This document shows positions 15,094 to 25,367 of a stretch of 43,408 nucleotides of DNA, piece by piece. The translations under genes were made by a program, and so were the position numbers. The notes under the pieces were generated by a model, which was given only the letters and a program-made list of their open reading frames with translations, was not told where the DNA came from and made no database searches. Each line of letters opens with the position of its first letter. Position 1 is the stretch's first letter. This DNA is from JAKPNF01 sp031556275 (lineage in GTDB: Bacteria > Verrucomicrobiota > Verrucomicrobiia > Opitutales > JAKPNF01), in assembly GCA_031556275.1 (NCBI GenBank), contig JAVBTG010000021.1, forward strand, positions 1-43,408. The letters run 5' to 3'.

Positions 15094-16428
15094 ATGGAAA
15101 ATCCCGCCGCGCAAACCAAAAAAATGGGGCTGTTCATGGCCACGGGGATTGTGGTGGTGAACATGGTGGGCACTGGCATATTCCTGTTGCCCGCCAGCAT
15201 GGCGAGCATCGGCAGCATTTCGCTTTACGGCTGGATCGTCGCCACGATCGGGGCCACGGGGATCGGGCTGGTCTACGCGTTTTTGGGAGCCTCCATGCCC
15301 AAGGCGGGCGGGCCGTATGCCTATGCGCGCGACGCGTTGGGGCCGTTTTTGGGGTTTCAGACAAACTACGTTTACTGGACGGCGAACCTCGTGGGCAACG
15401 TCGCCATGGCGGCAACGATCACGGGGTATTTCGTCGGCTTGTTTCCCGCGTTTCGGGGAGCGGAGATCGCGTTCACGATCTTTGTCATCTGGGTCGCGAC
15501 CCTGTTGAATATCGCGGGGCCGCGCTGCGTGGGGTTCTCCGCGGCGTGGGCCACCGTCATCGCCATGGTGCCGCTGGGGTTCGTGGCCTTCGGCGGGTGG
15601 TACTGGTTTGACGGGGCGATGTTCGCGCAGGGATGGAACCCGCACCACGATTCCAACTGGGCCGCGATTTCCGCGAGCGTGCCCTTCGCGCTGTGGGCGT
15701 ACATGGGCGTCGAGAGCGCGGCGGTCGATTCCAACGTCATCAAAAACCCGCGGCGAAATGTGCCGCTGGCCACGGTTTTGGGGCTGATCATATCTTCCGT
15801 ACTCTACATCGCGAGCTGCACGGTGTTGATGGGCATTTTACCGTTGGACGATCTGGCCAAGTCGTCCGCCCCGTTCACCGACGCGACGCTGAAGATGGTC
15901 GGCCCCGTCGGGGCGATTATCATGGGGGTTTGCGCCGTTTTGAAGGGCGGGGCCTCCCTTGTGGGCTGGACGCTGACGATTTCCGAGACGGCCGCCGCCG
16001 CCGCGCGCGACGGGTTGTTCCCCAAAATTTACGGGAAAGCCGACCGCAGGGGGGTCCCCGTGTGGAATTTTTTGATCTCCGGTCTGCTGATGAGCGGCAT
16101 TGTCGTCGCGACGGCCTCGCCCTCGCTCACTCAGCAATTTAACGAGGTGATCGACATGGCGGTCATTCTGGTCGTGCTGCCTTATCTGTATTCGGCGGTG
16201 GCCTTTATCAACGGCGAGTTCACGCGAAAGCCTTCGCTCTGGCAAAAGACGCTGGCCGTGGCGGTCATGGCGGTGGCGACGATCTACTGCCTGTGGGTCG
16301 TCTTCGGCTCGGACGCCAAGCTCGTGCGCAGCGCCATGCTGTTGCTGTTTATCAGCGTGCCATTGTACCCGTTTTTTCAAAAGGGCATGCGGGGGAAGCG
16401 GGCGGCGAAAGCGGCTTCGGGCGGGTGA
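15094..16428 (+). CDS. APC-superfamily amino acid antiporter, AdiC-like
   Basis: A 444-residue transporter with about 12 membrane segments, similar from end to end to the E. coli arginine:agmatine antiporter AdiC. Matching stretches are GTGIFLLPASMASIG after TM1, GGPYAYARDALGPFLGFQTN, LLNIAGPR, LWAYMGVESAAV (with the Trp and Glu corresponding to AdiC W202 and E208), KNPRRNVPLATVLG, and GGASLVGWTLTISETAAAAARDGLFP (with the gating Trp equivalent to W293). Exchange of a basic amino acid with its amine product is therefore likely. No decarboxylase is encoded nearby, so the pairing that would make it an acid-resistance system is not shown. It appears to be a single-gene unit with its own promoter. 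Confidence 0.85.
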   Translation: MENPAAQTKKMGLFMATGIVVVNMVGTGIFLLPASMASIGSISLYGWIVATIGATGIGLVYAFLGASMPKAGGPYAYARDALGPFLGFQTNYVYWTANLVGNVAMAATITGYFVGLFPAFRGAEIAFTIFVIWVATLLNIAGPRCVGFSAAWATVIAMVPLGFVAFGGWYWFDGAMFAQGWNPHHDSNWAAISASVPFALWAYMGVESAAVDSNVIKNPRRNVPLATVLGLIISSVLYIASCTVLMGILPLDDLAKSSAPFTDATLKMVGPVGAIIMGVCAVLKGGASLVGWTLTISETAAAAARDGLFPKIYGKADRRGVPVWNFLISGLLMSGIVVATASPSLTQQFNEVIDMAVILVVLPYLYSAVAFINGEFTRKPSLWQKTLAVAVMAVATIYCLWVVFGSDAKLVRSAMLLLFISVPLYPFFQKGMRGKRAAKAASGG

Positions 16429-16547
16429 GTTGCGGGGTTGCGGACAATCCGATTGACAGTGTGGGATGACGTCTCAAGGATTATCCTGTTTGCGCTTTGA
16501 CGGCTATTTTTTCAGGCCGCCGAACGCATTGAACACATCCTCCCCTC

Positions 16548-17738
16548 ATGGAAACCAAACCGTTGCGCATAGCCATCGTCCTCAACCGATTTTATCCGGA
16601 AGTCGGCGGGGCTGAGACGAATTTGTTTTTTCAAGCATGCCAGCTGGCGAAGCGGCACGCGATCACGGTCTTCACGCCCAAGCGGCTGGCGACGACGCCC
16701 GCGCGTGAAAAGATGGAGGGGTTTGAGGTCCGCCGCCTGCGCGACGTGCGCAACCTGCGCGGCCGGTACCCGAACCTGAAGACGAACACGCTGATGCCGG
16801 GGATTTTCTTTCGCATCCTGTTCGGCAAGTTTGACGCGGTGATGGCCTTCCCCTCGCTCAACCGCAGCAACCAGTTCGCGATGTTGGCGGCGAAGATCAG
16901 GCGGATCCCGTTTGTGCTGTGCTCGTTCGACCTGCTCGACTACGCGCAGATTTTGGAAAAGACGGGGAAGATCGACCCGCATTGTCTGGATAACTATTCG
17001 TCGGGGCGTTTTCGCGCGTGGCTGTTGTCGAAATGCGATCATATTTTTGCCATTTCCAATCGGGAGATCGCGTTTTTTAAGCGGTACAACAAGAGCGTTT
17101 CCTACAGCCCCGTCCCGGTGAAGCCCGAGGAATACGAGGCGCCCGTGAACATTGACGTGCGCAAAAAATACGGGATCGGAGAGGGGACGATGCTGTATTT
17201 TTGCCTGGGGCGCGTCTCGAAGATCAAGGGGCAGGATTTGGCCGCCGAGGCGTTTGTGCGGCTGGCCAAGGATGTGCCGGATAGCGTGCTGGTGATCGTC
17301 GGCCGGGCCGACTACGAGCCGGAGTTTGTCGAGGCGATGAAGCGGCACGCGCGCGAGGCGGGCGTGGAAAACCGCATGATTTTTACGGGAATGGTCGAGC
17401 GCGAGGAGGTGCTGGCGTTTTTGAAGCAGGGCGATGTGCATGTGATTCCCGTGCGGTTTATGAATTCCGGCGCGGTCGTCGTCGAGACGTGGGCCGCCAA
17501 CACCCCTGTCATCCAGAGCGATGCCGTCGACCCCAATTTTGTGAAAGAGGGCTAGAACGGGTACTGCTTCGCCTCCGAGGACGTGGGGGCGCTCGAGAAA
17601 TCCATGCGCAATGCCTATGCCAACAAGGCGCGGTTGCGCCAAATGGGGGCCAACGGGCGGGAATTCGTGCTGGCGAATATCACCTATGCCAAGCTCGTCA
17701 CCCTGTACGAGGAGCTTTTGAGGAAGCTGGGCTGTTAA
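16548..17738 (+). pseudogene. GT4-type glycosyltransferase interrupted by an in-frame TAG
   Basis: The first 335 codons encode a GT-B glycosyltransferase: an N-terminal RFYPEVGGAET motif, a C-domain strand YFCLGRVSKIKGQDLA, and near the stop VVVETWAANTPVI, the family's E-x7-E region. At 17553-17555 a TAG falls in the motif that normally reads EGxNGYLF. The same frame continues with NGYCFASEDVGALEKS and a normal helical C terminus to the TAA at 17736-17738. One base change (from GAG, AAG or similar) explains it, so this is either a recent nonsense mutation or a base error. Elsewhere TAG ends genes normally. The truncated 335-residue product lacks the final helix that packs back on the N-domain and is probably inactive or weak. 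Confidence 0.85.
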
Positions 17739-17814
17739 CCGGGCGGGGAAGGGGGCAGCGCGGTTTTTTCGCGGGCTGTTTGCGATGCGGGGCAAGCGGG
17801 CGTAGGTTGCTTGC

Positions 17815-18798
17815 ATGAACACCGACATTCAGAAGGCACCCGACTATCCCGACGATCCCGCCCTGAGCTTGGGCACCAAGGCGTTTTTGCGCGTGCTCAA
17901 TTCGGGAGGCCCCGTCGAGGAGCTGCCGCCGCAACAGGCGCGGGCAGTGCTCGCACAGGTGCAATCGGGCGTGCAGGTGGATTTATCCGGCATTGAGGAA
18001 TCCAAAAAAACGGTGGAGGCGGACGGCCATGCCGTGGAGCTCGACATCGTGCGGCCCGTGGGGGCCGAGGGCGATTTGCCCGCCTTTGTTTTCATCCACG
18101 GCGGCGGCTGGGTGCTGGGGGATTATCCGACGCACCAGCGGCTGGTGCGCGATCTGGTCGTGGCGTCGGGGTGCGCGTGCGTTTTCATCAACTACACGCC
18201 TTCGCCCGAGGCGAAATACCCGCAGGCGGTCAACGAGCTGTTCGCGGGGCTCAAATGGGTGGCCGCGCACGGCAAGGAGATCGGCGTGGACGGCCAACGC
18301 CTCGCGGTTGTCGGCAACAGTGTGGGCGGCAACATGTCGCTCGTCATGGGCCTGATGGCCAAGGAAAACAACGGCCCCGCGCTCGCGACGCTCGTGCTGC
18401 TGTGGCCCGTCACGGACTCGGCGTTTGACAGCGATTCTTACGCGCTCTACGGCGAGCAGCGCTTTTTGACGACGTCGCTCATGCAATGGATGTTTGACCA
18501 ATACACCGACGACGCGCATACGCGGCTGGAGCCGTACATAGCCCCGCTGAAGGCGCTGCGCCGACAGTTAAAGGGGTTGCCGCCCATTACTATTCATGTG
18601 GCCGAAAACGACATCCTGCGCGACCAAGGCGAGGCGATGGGCCGCCGTCTCGACGAGGCGGGCGTGGATGTGATCACCCTGCGCTACAACGGGGTGATCC
18701 ACGATTGGGGCATGCTCAACGGGTTCGCCACGCTCCCGCAGACACGCGTTTTGATTGACAACGTGGCCGCGCAACTGCGCCGCTATTTGAAACCATAG
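17815..18798 (+). CDS. Alpha/beta hydrolase, hormone-sensitive-lipase (family IV) type
   Basis: A 327-residue esterase-type protein. HGGGW (95-99) forms the oxyanion hole of the HSL family. The nucleophile elbow is GNSVGG (Ser169), a variant of the usual GDSAGG. The acid is probably Asp in AENDILRDQGE (about 263), and the His is in GVIHDWGML (about 295). There is no signal peptide, so it is likely cytoplasmic and acts on short-chain acyl esters; the natural substrate is unknown. It follows the broken glycosyltransferase by 76 bases and has no obvious functional link to its neighbours. Confidence 0.88.
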   Translation: MNTDIQKAPDYPDDPALSLGTKAFLRVLNSGGPVEELPPQQARAVLAQVQSGVQVDLSGIEESKKTVEADGHAVELDIVRPVGAEGDLPAFVFIHGGGWVLGDYPTHQRLVRDLVVASGCACVFINYTPSPEAKYPQAVNELFAGLKWVAAHGKEIGVDGQRLAVVGNSVGGNMSLVMGLMAKENNGPALATLVLLWPVTDSAFDSDSYALYGEQRFLTTSLMQWMFDQYTDDAHTRLEPYIAPLKALRRQLKGLPPITIHVAENDILRDQGEAMGRRLDEAGVDVITLRYNGVIHDWGMLNGFATLPQTRVLIDNVAAQLRRYLKP

Positions 18799-18954
18799 TT
18801 GGCATGGGGCGTCTGCTCCGTGCCAATGCTGTCTCAGATGAGACATGATGTGTGCCGTTATGGCGCACATTGGTAGTTTTTCGATGTGCAAAAATAGACC
18901 ACTAATTTCACTAAGTGACTAATAATTAATTAGAAAAGTAAAAAGCTTAAAACA

Positions 18955-18970
18955 TGGCATGCGGTTTGCT
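18955..18970 (+). promoter_or_regulatory. Sigma-54-like promoter upstream of dnaK
   Basis: TGGCATGCGGTTTGCT has the invariant GG and GC exactly ten bases apart and matches the consensus TGGCAYG-N4-TTGCW. Initiation about 12 bases after the GC would give a leader near 50 bases before the dnaK ATG at 19031. No better -35/-10 pair is evident in the 232-base gap, which is strikingly AT-rich from 18895 onward. A chance match cannot be excluded. Confidence 0.4.
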
Positions 18971-19030
18971 TATTAGATTGGCATAACACGCATTTAGTAC
19001 AACACACCCACTGAATATATAAAAAATCTT

Positions 19031-20968
<1,938 letters not shown>

Positions 20969-20982
20969 TCTGTTTTCAATTT

Positions 20983-21017
20983 GAACGAACGACCTCTCGA
21001 AAAGTGGCCGTTCGTTC
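20983..21017 (+). promoter_or_regulatory. Hairpin between dnaK and groES
   Basis: Nine-base perfect arms GAACGAACG (20983-20991) and CGTTCGTTC (21009-21017), extendable by two GC pairs around a bulged A. No T-run follows, so it looks more like an attenuator, processing or mRNA-stabilising structure than a full terminator. The dnaK-groES gap is 91 bases. Confidence 0.5.
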
Positions 21018-21059
21018 GCATTCTCAACCCATACCTGAATAAGGAAGAAACTCACACAT

Positions 21060-21362
21060 ATGGCTAACAGCAAACCGAAAATCAAACCCTTGGGGGACCG
21101 CGTTCTCGTGAAGTCCGTCGAGGAAAAAGAGCAAGTCAAAGGCGGGATCATCATCCCCGACTCCGCGAAGGAAAAGCCCATGGAGGCCCGCGTGGTCGCC
21201 CTCGGGACCGGCCGCAAGGACGAAAACGGCAAGGTGCAGCCCTTCGAAGTGAAGGTCGGCGACCTCGTCTTGGTCTCCAAGTACGGCGGTACCGAAGTCA
21301 AGATCGGCGACGAAAAGTTCTCGCTGATGCGCGAGGACGACATCCTCGGCGTCATCCAGTGA
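21060..21362 (+). CDS. groES: Co-chaperonin GroES
   Basis: A 100-residue GroES that caps the GroEL barrel. It has IKPLGDRVLVKSVE at the start, the mobile loop KGGIIIPDSAKEKP with its hydrophobic Ile-Ile-Ile contact, the GxGRKDENGK roof segment, and a VGDLVLVSKYGGTEVKIGDEKF block. The C terminus REDDILGVI is typical. An AAGGAAG Shine-Dalgarno-like site precedes the start, one of the few in this window. groEL follows after 45 bases, and no CIRCE (HrcA) operator is seen upstream. Confidence 0.98.
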   Translation: MANSKPKIKPLGDRVLVKSVEEKEQVKGGIIIPDSAKEKPMEARVVALGTGRKDENGKVQPFEVKVGDLVLVSKYGGTEVKIGDEKFSLMREDDILGVIQ

Positions 21363-21407
21363 ACCCGCATCTGACAACCGTTTCATAAAAAACAAAAAGT
21401 AACTATT

Positions 21408-23027
21408 ATGGCTAAACAGATTATTTTCGACGAAGCCGCCCGCAAGAAGATCCTCAAGGGCGTCGAAGTCCTCGCCAAGGCGGTCAAGACGACCCTCGGT
21501 CCCAAAGGCCGCAACGTCATGATCGACAAAAAATTCGGGGCCCCCATGGTCACCAAGGACGGCGTCACCGTCGCCAAGGAGGTCGAGCTCAAGGACCCCT
21601 TTGAAAACATGGGCGCGCAGATGGTGCGCGAGGTCGCCAACAAGACCAACGACAACGCCGGCGACGGCACCACGACCGCCACGGTGCTGGCCGAGGCCAT
21701 TTACCGCGAGGGCGTCAAGAACGTCGCCGCGGGCGCCAACCCGATCTACCTCAAGCGCGGCATCGACGCCGCCGTCGAGGCCGCCGTCGCCGAGTTGAAG
21801 AAGAACTCGAAGAAGGTGTCGGGCCGCGAGGAGATCCGCCAGGTCGCCACCGTTTCCGCCAACTGGGACAGCACGATCGGCGACATCATCGCCGACGCGA
21901 TGGACAAGGTGGGCAAGGACGGCACGATCACGGTCGAGGAAGCCAAGAGCATCGAGACAACCCTCGAGGTCGTGGAAGGCATGCAGTTCGACAAGGGCTA
22001 CCTGTCCCCCTACTTCGTCACCAATTCCGAAAGCATGGAGTGCGTGCTCGAAAACGCCTACGTGCTGATTTACGAGAAGAAGATCTCGGCGCTGAACGAC
22101 CTGCTGCCCGTGCTCCAGCTCGTGGCCAAGAGCGGCAAGCCCCTCGTGGTCATCGCGGAGGATCTGGAAGGGGAGGCGCTCGCCGCCCTCGTGGTCAACC
22201 GCCTGCGCGGCACGTTGCAAGTCTGCGCCGTCAAGGCTCCCGGCTTCGGCGACCGCCGCAAGGCCATGCTCGAAGACATCGCCATCCTCACGGGCGGCCG
22301 TATGTTGAGCGAAGACCTCGGCATCAAGCTTGAGAACATCCAGCTCGCCGATCTCGGCAAGGCCAAGCGCATCGTCGTCGACAAGGAGAACACGACCATC
22401 GTCGAGGGCGCGGGCAAGAGCGCCGACATCCAGGCGCGCGTGAAACAGCTGCGCGTGCAGATCGACGAGACGACCTCCGACTACGACCGCGAAAAGCTCC
22501 AGGAACGCCTGGCGAAGCTCGCGGGCGGCGTGGCCGTCGTCAATGTCGGCGCCGCGACCGAGCCGGAAATGAAGGAGAAGAAGATGCGCGTCGAGGACGC
22601 CCTGCACGCGACGCGTGCCGCCGTCGAGGAAGGCATCTCCGCGGGCGGCGGTGTGGCGCTCTTGCGTTGCGCCAAGGCCATCGACGCGATCAAGGCCGAG
22701 GGCGAGGAAGCCATCGGCGCGCAGATCGTGCGCCGCGCCATCGAGTCTCCCCTGCGCCAGCTCTGCGAAAACGCGGGCGTCGAAGGCTCGTTGATCGTCC
22801 AGCACGTCCTCGCCAAGAAGGGCGCGGAAGGTTTTAACGTCGCCACCGGCGAGTACGTCGACCTCGTGAAGGCGGGCGTCGTCGACCCGACCAAGGTGAC
22901 CCGTTCGGCCCTCCAGAACGCGGCCTCCGTCGCGAGCTTGCTGCTCTCCACCGAGTGCATGATCACCGATCTGCCGGAAGAGAAGCCTGCTACTCCGATG
23001 CCCGGCGGCATGCCCGACATGATGTAG
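21408..23027 (+). CDS. groEL: Chaperonin GroEL
   Basis: A 539-residue Hsp60 of normal length. Landmarks are KTTLGPKGRNVMIDKKFG, the ATP-binding GDGTTTATVLAEAIY, MQFDKGYLSPYFVTN in the apical region, AIRTGGR-like AILTGGRM, and GAATEPEMKEKKMRVEDALHATRAAVEEGI near the second hinge. It ends in a short Gly-Met-rich tail (MPGGMPDMM), as in GroELs that fold proteins inside the cavity. It forms an operon with groES. Its stop codon lies inside the left arm of a 127-bp palindrome, so transcripts end in, or run through, a very large hairpin. Confidence 0.98.
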   Translation: MAKQIIFDEAARKKILKGVEVLAKAVKTTLGPKGRNVMIDKKFGAPMVTKDGVTVAKEVELKDPFENMGAQMVREVANKTNDNAGDGTTTATVLAEAIYREGVKNVAAGANPIYLKRGIDAAVEAAVAELKKNSKKVSGREEIRQVATVSANWDSTIGDIIADAMDKVGKDGTITVEEAKSIETTLEVVEGMQFDKGYLSPYFVTNSESMECVLENAYVLIYEKKISALNDLLPVLQLVAKSGKPLVVIAEDLEGEALAALVVNRLRGTLQVCAVKAPGFGDRRKAMLEDIAILTGGRMLSEDLGIKLENIQLADLGKAKRIVVDKENTTIVEGAGKSADIQARVKQLRVQIDETTSDYDREKLQERLAKLAGGVAVVNVGAATEPEMKEKKMRVEDALHATRAAVEEGISAGGGVALLRCAKAIDAIKAEGEEAIGAQIVRRAIESPLRQLCENAGVEGSLIVQHVLAKKGAEGFNVATGEYVDLVKAGVVDPTKVTRSALQNAASVASLLLSTECMITDLPEEKPATPMPGGMPDMM

Positions 23028-23150
23028 GCCCGACTATTTTCGCTTCTGGCGGCGTTGCGTCGTCGGACTGCGACCGGAATGTAGCGCTGCTACTATTCCG
23101 TCCGCATTCCTCCTAGCGCCTTGCCAAAAACGAAAATCCCTCGGGCCTAC
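23024..23150. repeat. 127-bp palindromic element overlapping the groEL stop codon
   Basis: Outer arms GTAGGCCCGA (23024-23033) and TCGGGCCTAC (23141-23150) are perfect complements. Inward, ATTTTCGCTTCTGGC pairs with GCCAAAAACGAAAAT, and the innermost arms GGAATGTAGC and GCTACTATTCC nearly match. Pairing runs almost without break to a loop near 23086. The size, imperfect arms and position against a stop codon suggest a mobile palindromic (REP/MITE-like) element that inserted at the gene end. A smaller hairpin (CGCCGCCTGACGGCGG, about 23180) and then a terminator follow. Confidence 0.75.
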
Positions 23151-23207
23151 GGCTCGCGGGTGTTCGCAAGATATTCCGTCGCCGCCTGACGGCGGTGAGT
23201 CGTTAGC

Positions 23208-23242
23208 AAAAAGGCACTTCCAAAATTGGAAGTGCCTTTTTT
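23208..23242. terminator. Bidirectional terminator shared by groEL and the DUF262 gene
   Basis: Perfect 16-base arms (23208-23223 with 23226-23241) reading AAAAAGGCACTTCCAA, with A and T runs outside, so it works for groEL on the plus strand and the DUF262 gene on the minus strand. A near copy lies on the other side of the DUF262 gene at 24981. Confidence 0.9.
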
Positions 23243-23263
23243 GTTATAGAGTGTTTGATGGTC

Positions 23264-24883
23264 TTATGATTTTGAAAATAAATAATCAAGAATTCTGTCA
23301 CCACGAATTTTTTCATTCGCTTCCCACTCGATTGGAGTCCAGCGTTGGTTACTTAGTAAATCAATAGCGTCTTGGATCAATGACCCCTCATACTTTTGCT
23401 TTTTGCGATCAAAGAATTCGTTTCTGGCGCTAATATTCAATTTTTCTTCCAACGGAATTACGTTGCCCAAAGTATCTTTGGCGGTTTTCCAATTATCTTC
23501 TGTCCATCCGCCGTCGTAATTATTCCAATTTTTAGGTAATATATGCTCTTTATGGTGTTTTGAAGATGTTATATATTTTCTGAATTTTTTCTTATTTTGC
23601 CTTGGATTTAGGTATGCTGTCAATAGGACTAGCCCATCAAAATATCTGCCGGAAATGTCGCCAAATATTTCTCTTTCAAATGTGTGTTTGTCTTTTTCAT
23701 CCAAATTGTCTGCATAGTCTTTCAAATAGTCTTTATTTTCTTCTATGGAAACATAAACCTTAAAGGAGGTGTCTCTTACCGAGCTCACAGAATTGTGGAC
23801 AAATCCTTTGATGAAGAAATACTTTACTGTCATGTTCAGAAGAAGCTCAAAGTCCACGAGTCTTTCATTATCGAGATGGAATAACCCGTTTGAAAGCTTT
23901 CCGTGTTTAAAAAGGAACACGTATAAGGGAAATTTCCAATATTGATTTGGATACGTTTCCATTATTTCCCAAAGGCTAACAACCTCGTCATTTGGCTCCC
24001 ATTGACCAATAGCGTCTAGAATATTTAATTGATCTAAGATGCCCTTCCAGTTACTTAGTCGTCTATTTTGTTCTTCTGTGAAATAATTTCTCAACGCGAT
24101 TTCTCTTCCTGAATTTTTTTCTTTTGCTCGTCCGGCATGCATCAAGACTCTGAAATATTGCTCGTGATTGGAGAGTTTGTTCCATCTTTTGATAACATCT
24201 TCATTTTTTCCTGAGAAATTATAGAGCTTTGCTTTAAATATATCGCTATCCGTTAGCGGCAACCCTCGGTTATTGATCGTCTCGAAAATAATTAAGGCGT
24301 CATCCTCCGAATCGCAATGGATGGGGAGGATGACGACAGAGTCGAGAAGTTTTAAAATAAGATTTTCAAATTTAGCCGAATCATTTCCGGAATTCTTGCG
24401 CCATTCTGCGATTTCATTTTTGAAAAAGAGGAAGTTTTCCTTAATTTTACATTCTGGAGTACTTTCTGGTCCCTTTAGTACTAGGTCGTTCAAATTTTCT
24501 TTGTCACTGGCGATTACTTTCGATTCAATTTTCAGCTCATCTTTGAGCCGTGATGTGAGTGGATCACTAGTTTTAATGCATTTAGCAAGTACTTCATAGG
24601 TCCCTGCATGATCAAATAAAGCTTTTATAAGAAGAACAAGGGTCGTCAGGCGTTGTTGCCCGTCTATTACGACATATGATTCATGTTCTTTATATATGAC
24701 AATATTTCCTAAAAAATATTTATCTTCAGAGCTGGGATCTTTATTGAGAAAATTAAGAAAGTCATCCCATAGTTGTTTGCAGTGATCGATCTCCCATGAA
24801 TAGGGACGTTGATAATCTGGAACTATGTATCTCTCATTGAAAATATCTCTTATTTTTTTCGGATCCGCGTGAATAGCTTTCAT
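23264..24883 (-). CDS. DUF262/DUF1524 protein (GmrSD-like, probable defence nuclease)
   Basis: A 539-residue single protein. The DUF262 part opens with IVPDYQRPYSW (about 20-30) and VVIDGQQRLTTL (DGQQR at 74-78), the ParB-like nucleotide-handling motif. ALIIFETINNRGLPLTDSDIFKA is also typical. The C-terminal third carries HHKEHILPKNWNN, an HNH-type DUF1524 nuclease site, followed by TLGNVIPL and LNISARNEFFDRKK, common in that domain. Fused proteins of this kind act as NTP-dependent nucleases against modified or foreign DNA, so phage defence is the best guess; the target is unknown. Base composition is far more AT-rich than any neighbour, and the gene is alone between two matching terminators, both pointing to recent acquisition. 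Confidence 0.88.
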   Translation of the reverse strand: MKAIHADPKKIRDIFNERYIVPDYQRPYSWEIDHCKQLWDDFLNFLNKDPSSEDKYFLGNIVIYKEHESYVVIDGQQRLTTLVLLIKALFDHAGTYEVLAKCIKTSDPLTSRLKDELKIESKVIASDKENLNDLVLKGPESTPECKIKENFLFFKNEIAEWRKNSGNDSAKFENLILKLLDSVVILPIHCDSEDDALIIFETINNRGLPLTDSDIFKAKLYNFSGKNEDVIKRWNKLSNHEQYFRVLMHAGRAKEKNSGREIALRNYFTEEQNRRLSNWKGILDQLNILDAIGQWEPNDEVVSLWEIMETYPNQYWKFPLYVFLFKHGKLSNGLFHLDNERLVDFELLLNMTVKYFFIKGFVHNSVSSVRDTSFKVYVSIEENKDYLKDYADNLDEKDKHTFEREIFGDISGRYFDGLVLLTAYLNPRQNKKKFRKYITSSKHHKEHILPKNWNNYDGGWTEDNWKTAKDTLGNVIPLEEKLNISARNEFFDRKKQKYEGSLIQDAIDLLSNQRWTPIEWEANEKIRGDRILDYLFSKS

Positions 24884-24980
24884 GGGAATTTATTGATGTT
24901 TTAAGAATTATAAGATCTCTTCATATCAACAAAAGGTATAAAAGATCATTTTTGGAAATTGTCAAGACTATCGTCTCGCC

Positions 24981-25022
24981 ACATAAAAAGGCACTTCCAA
25001 AATTGGAATTGCCTTTTTATGT
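24981..25022. terminator. Near copy of the 23208 terminator, upstream of the DUF262 gene
   Basis: The core GGCACTTCCAAAATTGGAA is identical to the element at 23208; one arm base differs (AATTGCC instead of AAGTGCC). Extra pairing ACAT/ATGT lengthens the stem to about 20 bp. It sits just after the 3' end of the scpB remnant, as the 27497 terminator sits after intact scpB. Confidence 0.85.
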
Positions 25023-25040
25023 GTCTTTTTACGGAACGTC

Positions 25041-25220
25041 CTAGTGTGTGATGTGCTCGACGTCGAGGTCGAAGGCTTTGCCTTTGAAGACGGGGGTGTT
25101 TTTCGAGGAAGGAAAGTATACCTTCTTTGTAGTCAGCGTTGTCGTGGATGCTGCGCGCCAGACTTGGATGTGAACATCTCAGGGGTGAGAAACGAGTTTT
25201 TCTTTTGTTAAGCGCGGGAT
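25041..25220 (-). pseudogene. Decayed 3' fragment of a second scpB-like gene
   Basis: On the minus strand this stretch aligns base by base with the last 180 or so bases of the intact scpB at 27549, by eye about four bases in five, with several small deletions. Its end translates FKGKAFDLDVEHITH followed by TAG, against FKGKASDLDAEHITH in scpB. Just upstream the frame is broken by the loss of two bases near GAAAAACACCCCCGTC, and further deletions follow. No start or conserved catalytic region remains. It lies beside a terminator related to the one after scpB, so terminator plus gene end were duplicated together, or a whole paralogue once stood here. The left limit of similarity is gradual. Confidence 0.85.
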
Positions 25221-25367
25221 TGACATTTATTTGCCGACCAAGGCGGGTATGAATAATTCAATGGGGCGGGTGGCGGAATGCTGTTTGCGTGGTAAAAAAG
25301 GGGATGAATATAAGGCGCGTTTTTGAAGGGCGCAAAAGTGTTTGCGCCCGTTTGGAGGGAGGGCATA

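Noticed and set aside
16453..16480. Perfect TTGACA upstream of the glycosyltransferase as a promoter
   Set aside because: No acceptable -10 hexamer lies 16-18 bases downstream.
16548..17738. Stop-codon recoding of TAG in the glycosyltransferase
   Set aside because: TAG serves as the ordinary stop of groEL, yjbQ and the methyltransferase, and no downstream recoding structure is evident; a point nonsense change is simpler.
20969..21059. CIRCE/HrcA operator upstream of groES
   Set aside because: No TTAGCACTC-N9-GAGTGCTAA-like sequence is present; the inverted repeat there is GAACGAACG/CGTTCGTTC.
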